From positions 1 through 64,000 of the IMG/VR virus record IMGVR_UViG_3300021131_000003: a stretch of 64,000 nucleotides of DNA. One strand, written 5' to 3'. Source of the stretch: a virus. The position numbers were made by a program, and so were the translations under genes. Under the pieces are notes generated by a model that was given only the letters and a program-made list of their open reading frames with translations, had not been told where the DNA came from and did not search any database. Positions 58,738 to 64,000 of the stretch are shown here, piece after piece (positions within the stretch are counted from its first letter, which is position 1; each line of letters begins with the position of its first letter).

Positions 58738-59286
58738 TTAGGCTGTGTACTTTGGACGTCCAAAGCCAACAACAGTTGCCCAGAGGTGGCGTTTGTTATC
58801 CACACGGTAACCGCGGACGTTGGAAGCAACTTCTCCGCCGTTATCTGGACTACCAGAAGGCTTGTGGTCAGGAGATGTGTTCCCTTCCACAGTTGTAATC
58901 GTACCATCACCGTTATCTTTTAACACGACTCCTACGTGCTGAACTGGGGAGGTAGGCAGCGCATGTTGAATAAAACTGAAGAAAATAAGGTCTCCAGGCT
59001 GTGGGGTACCTGTAGCTGGGTCGATAATTGCATGGGTGTTCTTAAACGCCTCGTACCCAGCTGGTGTGTAAACAACGTTTGGAATTGTTACGTTCGCTTG
59101 TTTTGCACACCACATCATGAAGCTTCCGCACCATGCTTGACCGTCGTGGCCTGTGAACTTGCCGTAATCAGTCTCGTTGTCTTTAGGGCCTTCTACGACA
59201 CCTACCTGAGACATAGCTACTTCTAGAAAGCGCGCAGCTGAACCTGCAGGCTTAGTTGTTACTGGTGGTACTGGCTTTGCACTCAT
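58738..59286 (-). CDS. Endolysin with CHAP amidase/peptidase domain
   Basis: A 182-residue peptidoglycan hydrolase. The CHAP domain shows Cys53 in A-W-C-G-S-F, His117 in Q-H-V-G-V-V and Glu134 in V-E-G-N, the usual Cys/His/Glu set, with P-G-D-L-I-F-F near 97. No signal peptide and no obvious C-terminal cell-wall-binding module are present, which is unusual for an actinobacterial-phage endolysin. It overlaps the membrane gene by four bases. Confidence 0.9.
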   Translation of the reverse strand: MSAKPVPPVTTKPAGSAARFLEVAMSQVGVVEGPKDNETDYGKFTGHDGQAWCGSFMMWCAKQANVTIPNVVYTPAGYEAFKNTHAIIDPATGTPQPGDLIFFSFIQHALPTSPVQHVGVVLKDNGDGTITTVEGNTSPDHKPSGSPDNGGEVASNVRGYRVDNKRHLWATVVGFGRPKYTA

Positions 59287-59594
59287 CCGTGCTCCTTTAT
59301 GTGTTGTTCGAACGAACCCTCTAGCTTTGATAGTTTATCTCCGATATCAACTTGTCGGTCGGTTAGATTCTCAAGCATAGGGATAATCTGTAGGTTAATC
59401 TTATCATGCACAGAACCGCCGCCATTGGGGGTGAGCTCTTGAATTGCTGGGGCCATAGACTTCTTTAAGTCTTCGGACTGCTCTGTTATTACGTGATAGA
59501 TAGCCTTCTTAGCTATAAACCATAATACGCTTCCTACCGCACCTGTTACGAAGGTGTATGAGTAGATTACTGTTGCCCAGTCAGATGATGTCAC
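59283..59594 (-). CDS. Membrane protein of lysis cassette (DUF2746-like)
   Basis: A 103-residue protein. One N-terminal membrane segment (~8-30, F-V-T-G-A-V-G-S-V-L-W-F-I-A), then a helical tail with T-P-N-G-G-G-S-V-H-D-K (55-65) and heptad-like repeats. This matches the DUF2746-type proteins encoded beside actinophage endolysins, which may be holin-like. Starts at GTG 59594, inside the region of a strong promoter, with no ribosome binding site. Confidence 0.7.
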   Translation of the reverse strand: MTSSDWATVIYSYTFVTGAVGSVLWFIAKKAIYHVITEQSEDLKKSMAPAIQELTPNGGGSVHDKINLQIIPMLENLTDRQVDIGDKLSKLEGSFEQHIKEHG

Positions 59595-59595
59595 G

Positions 59596-59624
59596 CGTAT
59601 ATCCGTTCATGAGTGTGATGTCAA
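59596..59624 (-). promoter_or_regulatory. Predicted promoter of the lysis cassette
   Basis: Minus-strand TTGACA (59619-59624), 17-base spacer, TATACG (59596-59601). The hexamers are near consensus. The GTG start at 59594 is only a few bases from the -10, so transcription would begin at or just inside the start codon, leaving almost no leader. Confidence 0.65.
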
Positions 59625-59776
59625 TGGATAAGCTTAGTGAGTATGTTCTACATGTAAGAATCACGAAATATACGAATAAACATAAGTTTACAGATAAATT
59701 GTGTATTTTCTATGTGAAGTCAGCGTTTATGACTTGACATGCTCCGTAACTCTTTGGTTTGCTAGTACATGACAGG

Positions 59777-59796
59777 GGGCACCAGCGATGGTGCCC
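59777..59796 (+). promoter_or_regulatory. Stem-loop with GCGA loop in the transglycosylase leader
   Basis: Perfect 8-bp stem GGGCACCA / TGGTGCCC closing a GCGA (GNRA-type) loop, 23 bases before the ATG of the plus-strand gene. Not followed by a U-run. It may shape mRNA stability or translation. The rest of the 59595-59819 gap holds the minus-strand promoter and no further gene. Confidence 0.55.
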
Positions 59797-59819
59797 TTAG
59801 CCAACTGAGAGGAGCAGCG

Positions 59820-60341
59820 ATGCTCAATATCAGAATTAATCTAACGATTAATCTAAGAAAGGTGTTTGCGGCAGGCCTAGCAATCTTTATGTTAGCGTCA
59901 CACCTCATCTCACCTGCATATGCACTGACACGTACATCCTCTGTTCTACATGAGAGGGTCGTCACAGTGAATCTTACTTATTTAAAGGTAAGTACAACCA
60001 AATCCCAAGCAGAAGCCGCTGTAGCGAGCCCATATGCTAAGTACTTTGACCCAGAAGCCCTTGCGTTCCTGACAACCTATGCTCAGGGTATGCCTATGGC
60101 CGAATGGAAGTGCTTAGACAACATCTGGCAGCATGAGAGCCACTTCAACCCTAAAGCCCTAAACATGGGGTCTAAGGCTTTTGGTATCGCTCAATTCTTG
60201 CCAAGCACGTGGGGCAACTATAAGGTTACGAAGACAGCTAGCGCTGCACTACAAATTAAATACGGCCTACGGTACATCCACAACAGATACGGAGACGCAT
60301 GTAATGCTTGGAACTTCTGGAAAACTCACGGGTGGTACTAA
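59820..60341 (+). CDS. Secreted transglycosylase/Rpf-like muralytic protein
   Basis: A 173-residue protein, one of only two genes on the plus strand. Signal peptide: basic N-terminus, hydrophobic core ~14-29, and A-Y-A cleavage near residue 36. C-terminal SLT/lysozyme-like domain (~88-173): C-L-D-N-I-W-Q-H-E-S-H-F-N with catalytic Glu106, then F-G-I-A-Q-F-L-P-S-T-W and Y-I-H-N-R-Y-G. AGAGGAG five bases before the ATG fixes the start. It is exported, unlike the endolysin, and may act on peptidoglycan from outside or on the dividing wall. Confidence 0.82.
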   Translation: MLNIRINLTINLRKVFAAGLAIFMLASHLISPAYALTRTSSVLHERVVTVNLTYLKVSTTKSQAEAAVASPYAKYFDPEALAFLTTYAQGMPMAEWKCLDNIWQHESHFNPKALNMGSKAFGIAQFLPSTWGNYKVTKTASAALQIKYGLRYIHNRYGDACNAWNFWKTHGWY

Positions 60342-60585
60342 TGCACCTTATTTTGATGGGAGCCAGGTCTGCGCTCAAGTAGACCCAGAGCTCTTCTTTC
60401 CCGAAGTAGATTCATCTAAACACGATATAAAACGAGCGCTTGCTATATGCAGCGACTGTGAGTTTAAGGAACCGTGTTTAGAGTTTGCCCTCACTCACGA
60501 GAACGAATACATATACGGTATATGGGGCGGTACAACCCCAAAGCAGCGTAGGTTAATAAAACAAGCTAGAAGAAGGCGTAGATAG
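60304..60585 (+). CDS. whiB: WhiB-family regulator (plus-strand copy)
   Basis: A 93-residue WhiB-like protein with canonical ligands Cys23, Cys49, Cys52 and Cys58, the Y-G-I-W-G-G turn near 70 and a basic R-R-L-I-K-Q-A-R-R-R-R end. A GGAGA lies eight bases before the ATG at 60304. It overlaps the transglycosylase gene by 38 bases in another frame, so the two are co-expressed. It differs strongly from the WhiB at 2782, which has a longer gap between its second and third cysteine. Confidence 0.9.
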   Translation: MLGTSGKLTGGTNAPYFDGSQVCAQVDPELFFPEVDSSKHDIKRALAICSDCEFKEPCLEFALTHENEYIYGIWGGTTPKQRRLIKQARRRRR

Positions 60586-60586
60586 C

Positions 60587-60618
60587 AAAAAGCCCCAGCC
60601 GATTGGCTGGGGCTTTTT
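60587..60618. terminator. Bidirectional terminator between convergent genes
   Basis: Fourteen-base perfect arms (AAAAAGCCCCAGCC / GGCTGGGGCTTTTT) with a GATT loop. It ends the plus-strand whiB transcript and the minus-strand transcript of the gene ending at 60629. Confidence 0.93.
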
Positions 60619-60628
60619 ATTTAAGCTA

Positions 60629-61723
60629 TTAGGCCCAAGGTGTGAGTGTAACTGCAGCACCTGCTGAGATTGATGCAGCACCAGCTGCAACGCTCTGGGT
60701 CTTGATTGTTCCTGTGGTTCCCTTAACTGTTGGGGTACCTGTAGGAGAAGCCACAGCGATAGCGGTGGTGTTGTTAGATACGAACGATACAGTGTTTGTA
60801 GCGTTTGCAGTAACAGTCCATGTGCCGTTAAGTTCTGTGGTTGTAGCATCTGCAAGACCAGCAATTGTAATCTTTGTACCAACTGGGAAGGCTGCGCCTG
60901 CGCCAGTAGCTGTTACAGTTGCGGTTGAAGAGCTAGCTGTACGAGCAGCAGCTGTGATTGAGATTGGTGTGTTTGTAGCAGCTGAAGCTGTGGTCTGTAC
61001 GAGTTCAGCGTCAGTCATAGCATCTACAGCATTTGCTGTGGTGAAGCCAAGGACGTTTGGAACTACTACATAATCTGTTCCGCTAACGTAAGCACCGTCA
61101 CCAGCTGTAATAGCATTTGTGTACTCTGCCTTAGCGTATTGACCTGTAAGAGTTACGCCTGAACCAGCTGCGTTAGTCACTGTGAATGACTGACGTGTAG
61201 ATGTAGCTACTGTTGCGTTTGAAAGGTTAAACGCGTTATTTGTGAAGCCTGTGATGTTTACAGCATCTCCTGGGTTCAAGAAGTTAAGAGATGTGTAGGT
61301 GATTGTTGTACCGTTACCTGAAGCCGCTGTAACAATGAAGTTACCTGGAGCTGGGGTGTATGAAGGGTATCCGCCCCAACCAGCTTCAGCACGAACGTGG
61401 TTGTCTGAAGGAACTGATTGTGTAATACCGTTATTAAGAGTTACTGTTGTGTTGCCATAAGCAAGGTTACCTGAAGCAACATATGTGGTCTGTGACCAAC
61501 CAGTGTCGCCTGTTGAACCGCCAGTCTGTGAGGCCGAAGCGCGGCGCTCATCGTTTGGCATAAGAGGGGTCTGACCCCATACAAAGTCAACTACTACGTT
61601 TCCTGCGGAATCTGTAGCGTGACCATCATTATTAACGCCGCCAGCTTGTGCCGCAATAGCTACTGCGTAAGCACCTGTAGCCTTTGGGTCACCAACCGCA
61701 GCTGGGTTGCTGTAACTTGACAT
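60629..61723 (-). CDS. Structural protein with PASTA-like segment
   Basis: A 364-residue beta-rich, Ala/Thr/Gly-rich protein. A Y-V-V-V-P-N-V-L-G-F-T-T-A-N-A-V segment (about 218-233) resembles a PASTA repeat, which in host proteins binds peptidoglycan. Two further T-x-x-x-G-x-A-V-N-I-T-G/ T-K-I-T-I-A-G modules are related to fibre modules. AAAAGG precedes the ATG. It may be a virion or secreted-surface protein. Confidence 0.65.
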   Translation of the reverse strand: MSSYSNPAAVGDPKATGAYAVAIAAQAGGVNNDGHATDSAGNVVVDFVWGQTPLMPNDERRASASQTGGSTGDTGWSQTTYVASGNLAYGNTTVTLNNGITQSVPSDNHVRAEAGWGGYPSYTPAPGNFIVTAASGNGTTITYTSLNFLNPGDAVNITGFTNNAFNLSNATVATSTRQSFTVTNAAGSGVTLTGQYAKAEYTNAITAGDGAYVSGTDYVVVPNVLGFTTANAVDAMTDAELVQTTASAATNTPISITAAARTASSSTATVTATGAGAAFPVGTKITIAGLADATTTELNGTWTVTANATNTVSFVSNNTTAIAVASPTGTPTVKGTTGTIKTQSVAAGAASISAGAAVTLTPWA

Positions 61724-61777
61724 GAATTACCTTTTCTCTAGAGAGGTGTAACGCCTGATATCATGGGCGCAAGATTA

Positions 61778-61807
61778 AGTATCCCTTAGAGAATTGGATA
61801 TTGTCAG
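61778..61807 (-). promoter_or_regulatory. Candidate promoter for the gene at 60629
   Basis: Minus-strand CTGACA (61802-61807) and GATACT (61778-61783) with an 18-base spacer. It lies in the only gap before the gene and downstream of the oxygenase stop (61811). The -10 is a weak match. Confidence 0.4.
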
Positions 61808-61810
61808 GGC

Positions 61811-62590
61811 TTATCGATTAGCTTGTTCCCAAGTCTTAACTGCTGAGTCAGGGTCGGCTTGATATGGGGCAGTTGTGCCATCTGGTCTAGGAATCTTAAC
61901 GTCTTCTCTGATTGGGTCAGAAGGCATGCGCTTACCCCAATAACCCATTGGATAGATAAACGGCTCAGCGTTAGGATTGTTAGTGGGAGTTGGAAGCGGG
62001 TTCTCGTTCCATACGCCTTCTTCGGTAACTAATGAGGTTATGCAATAGCGTTCTCCAGAGGTTACTAATTCAACCCCGTGCTTAGTATCTCCGCTATGAA
62101 ACACTACTGAACCTGCGACTGGCTTATATTTAAATCCGTACTCTGGGTATGAAATCTCCCCGCCCTCATAATCATCGTTAGGATAGATTACGGCGCCCCA
62201 AATGATTGGCTGCGGCATGTGGCGTTGATTATCAATGTGATAGAACATCTCCACAGTCGTATCACCCGTTGGGTTAGAGCCAGGCCACATCTTGATAAAG
62301 CTAACAGGGTTAGGTTTCCACTCTGTTTGGCGAACTGTATTTAATGTATCAATAATACGTTGTACTAGATTAGGTGCTATATCGTTTACAGGTTCAAATG
62401 AGTTCTCTAGACCAGGTAGGTTAGAGGAAGAGAGATTGAACAAACGCTGTTTCCAGAACTTAACTGGGTTTACAGGTAACTTATCCCACTCATAGTGCCT
62501 CATCCACTCCGATACGCGCTTGGTCTCTTCTGGTGTGAAGAAGTCGTAAGCAATCATAACGTTTCCGTCGCAATGGGTCTCTATTCTCAT
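61811..62590 (-). CDS. 2OG-Fe(II) oxygenase, prolyl-4-hydroxylase-like
   Basis: A 259-residue Fe(II)/2-oxoglutarate-dependent dioxygenase. Metal ligands His118 and Asp120 (F-Y-H-I-D) and His171 (K-H-G-V-E-L), co-substrate Arg181; the Y-P-N-D-D-Y-E-G-G-E block (~136-145) is typical of phage prolyl-4-hydroxylase-type enzymes. It could hydroxylate host or virion protein or modify a small molecule; substrate unknown. Neighbour of a sulfotransferase and a second oxygenase. Confidence 0.85.
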   Translation of the reverse strand: MRIETHCDGNVMIAYDFFTPEETKRVSEWMRHYEWDKLPVNPVKFWKQRLFNLSSSNLPGLENSFEPVNDIAPNLVQRIIDTLNTVRQTEWKPNPVSFIKMWPGSNPTGDTTVEMFYHIDNQRHMPQPIIWGAVIYPNDDYEGGEISYPEYGFKYKPVAGSVVFHSGDTKHGVELVTSGERYCITSLVTEEGVWNENPLPTPTNNPNAEPFIYPMGYWGKRMPSDPIREDVKIPRPDGTTAPYQADPDSAVKTWEQANR

Positions 62591-62599
62591 TTTAAGCTC

Positions 62600-63373
62600 C
62601 TAATTAAACTTGTAAAATAGCTCGTCAGTTGAGTATACGTGATAATCAGTTCTTATTTTAGGCCAAATATGCCTTTTAGCCTCTTCATCAAAGTCTTCAG
62701 AGAACTTTTTAACATCAGGCACTACTATTAGCTCGTTAAGCCTATTCAAATACGGAAGTCGAGTTTCATAGTCTTTCTTAACCTGCTCAAGGCTTACCGA
62801 CAACCCTAAGTCTTTAATTAGCTTATCTGCTATGACCATAGGGTCTTTAGGGATGTCTTCCATACGCATTAAGAAGTTTACGCGCTTAGCTCTTTCTAAT
62901 ACTGTCAAGATTCCAGCCTCAGCATCAATAGACGGGTCAATTGGCCCGTGAATGAATGGTCGCGTATATAAGAAGTTTTTAGCTTGAAAGTTATTCATCA
63001 TGTGCGGGATAACGCCATCTTGACCGTAATACAAAGAGCCTATAAGGATGCGCTTATCAAACAGGGAGGGGTCATACGATGGCGGATTAGGGTAAATTTG
63101 AGGCTTACTCTTATTAGCCACTATAAGTTGAAAGAATAAACTTGATATGTGCGTAGACGGGTCTCTAAGAGTAGACATGATGTAGGTATTCTCATCAATG
63201 TCTGGGTGCCAACAAGCGTGAGCCGTTGGGTTCTCAATAGGCACAGGGTTTATAACGTTTATTCCGTCTTCCCGCATGTAGGGGATTAGAAAGTTTATAA
63301 CGTTATTTAATATGAACCGCCCGCCAGTTCTAGGTATGTGTAGATGATAAAACGATTTATAAGAGGTTCTCAT
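62600..63373 (-). CDS. Sulfotransferase-family protein
   Basis: A 257-residue protein with the PAPS-binding 5'-loop H-I-P-R-T-G-G-R-F (12-20) and the 3'-phosphate motif R-D-P-S-T-H-I-S-S-L-F (70-80), typical of the sulfotransferase family. It could transfer sulfate to a glycan, lipid or protein; the acceptor is unknown. It sits between two oxygenases, adjoining the second by one base. Confidence 0.8.
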   Translation of the reverse strand: MRTSYKSFYHLHIPRTGGRFILNNVINFLIPYMREDGINVINPVPIENPTAHACWHPDIDENTYIMSTLRDPSTHISSLFFQLIVANKSKPQIYPNPPSYDPSLFDKRILIGSLYYGQDGVIPHMMNNFQAKNFLYTRPFIHGPIDPSIDAEAGILTVLERAKRVNFLMRMEDIPKDPMVIADKLIKDLGLSVSLEQVKKDYETRLPYLNRLNELIVVPDVKKFSEDFDEEAKRHIWPKIRTDYHVYSTDELFYKFN

Positions 63374-64000
63374 TATAGATACTTAGCTTTTTCCTCATCA
63401 GAGGCATACATTAAGTTTGCATCCCTATGAGCATACGCATTTCTATCATTCATAATTACAAATGCGTATTTGAACTTATCATCAAGTATAGGTTCAGCTT
63501 TATGAGCATATACGTAATTAGACGGCATAATAACAAAGTCACCAGCTGTCGCTTTATATTTTACGTTAAAGTTTGAAAAAGTTAGCTCTCCACCCTCGTA
63601 GTCATCATTGGGGTAGCCTACAGCAGATACTACGCACCTATACGAGTGACCATCATCAGAGTGCTCATTGAAGTATTCACCCATGCCATATCTGACTACG
63701 CTATTGACTTCGTGAAACTTCATTATCCCACAGCGGTATAGGGTTGAGTAATGCTGTAGGCATTGCTCTAAAGCCTCCGTAATAAGCTTATCTACTTCAA
63801 ATAAGTCTTTTGAGTATTCATCCTCTTCACCAAGTAATCTTGGTGCAAGTTTAAAGTCCTTACAACGTCTATGCTCGGTGTTTAATGATTCGAACCCAAC
63901 TCGCGCATCTTTCCAAGCAAAACGGGTACCTTCTTTAGCTAAAGCCGCTTCAATACGGTTTACTAGGTTCCACTCTTGCTTTAAAGAGTTTTTATAAACA
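63373..64000 (-). CDS. 2OG-Fe(II) oxygenase, 5' end outside window
   Basis: The reading frame stays open from the internal Met codon at 63723 to the right edge, adding 92 codons, so the gene begins beyond 64000 and at least 208 residues are encoded here. The C-terminal part has the H-S-D-D-G iron motif and the Y-P-N-D-D-Y-E-G-G-E block as in the gene at 61811. It is a paralogue of that gene, but the upstream helical region differs. Confidence 0.8.
   Translation of the reverse strand, partial: VYKNSLKQEWNLVNRIEAALAKEGTRFAWKDARVGFESLNTEHRRCKDFKLAPRLLGEEDEYSKDLFEVDKLITEALEQCLQHYSTLYRCGIMKFHEVNSVVRYGMGEYFNEHSDDGHSYRCVVSAVGYPNDDYEGGELTFSNFNVKYKATAGDFVIMPSNYVYAHKAEPILDDKFKYAFVIMNDRNAYAHRDANLMYASDEEKAKYL

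Noticed and set aside
59769-59819. Upstream ATG of the transglycosylase at 59769
   Set aside because: It would make the 8-bp hairpin coding; the AGAGGAG fits the ATG at 59820, which also begins the signal peptide.
60642-61073. Plus-strand ORF antisense to the PASTA-like gene
   Set aside because: Ala/Val-rich shadow of a biased gene; faces the bidirectional terminator from the wrong side.
63373-63723. A 116-residue oxygenase starting at the ATG 63723
   Set aside because: The frame is open without a stop to the window edge and encodes plausible protein upstream, so the ATG is internal.
1-64000. tRNA genes, integrase or lysogeny repressor
   Set aside because: None was seen on either strand while reading gaps and translated frames; a tRNA search tool was not available.

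Overview
The window is a 64 kb stretch of a tailed-phage genome with a contractile (myovirus-type) tail. Almost every gene lies on the minus strand, packed with ATGA-type or short overlaps and preceded by AAGGAG-like ribosome binding sites. Two WhiB-family genes, a regulator type confined to Actinobacteria and their phages, point to an actinobacterial host. The moderate, AT-leaning composition and the aquatic-phage accessory genes (two 2OG-Fe(II) oxygenases, a sulfotransferase, a KTSC-domain protein and the small fibre-associated protein at 37648) suggest a freshwater or marine low-GC actinobacterium; this is inference. No integrase, excisionase pair, repressor, tRNA or CRISPR array was found, so a lytic life style is likely.

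Layout, left to right. 1-3.4 kb: end of the early/replication region, with zinc-ribbon proteins, a RuvC resolvase, a Cas4-like nuclease, a WhiB and an Hjc-like nuclease. 3.4-16.4 kb: replication and recombination (RecA, family A DNA polymerase, probable ssDNA-binding protein, MerR-like and RHH regulators, SNF2 helicase, dNMP kinase, primase, DnaB helicase, SWIM protein, DnaC-like loader, wHTH protein). 16.5-31.3 kb: tail and baseplate (membrane protein, tail protein I, baseplate J, gp25-like wedge, spike, hub, LysM, CIS-tube-like protein, tape measure, gp26-like protein with a probable +1-frameshift extension, tail tube, sheath, terminator/neck). 31.4-33.4 kb: very small, compositionally biased virion proteins. 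33.4-49 kb: an unusually large fibre/adhesin block, including five tandem genes carrying six copies of one domain. 49-56.8 kb: head module (connector, N4-gp56-like capsid, scaffold, portal, large terminase). 56.9-58.4 kb: small accessory genes. 58.5-59.6 kb: lysis cassette with its own promoter and terminator. 59.8-60.6 kb: the only plus-strand unit, a secreted transglycosylase overlapping a second WhiB gene, closed by a bidirectional terminator. 60.6-64 kb: a PASTA-like structural protein and an oxygenase-sulfotransferase-oxygenase cluster that runs off the right edge.

How the parts work together: the replication module supplies its own polymerase, primase, helicase, loader and recombinase but no RNA polymerase, so transcription depends on the host enzyme, probably steered by the WhiB, MerR-like and RHH proteins. 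Several rho-independent terminators divide the minus strand into transcription units (after the gene at 56925, after the capsid, after the gene at 50121, before the neck/tail genes, and after the lysis genes). Ten genes too short for a 60-residue cutoff were found by reading the gaps (at 1, 718, 8933, 27022, 31186, 31640, 32217 and 37505, plus re-started forms elsewhere), and the ORF at the right edge was found to continue beyond the window.
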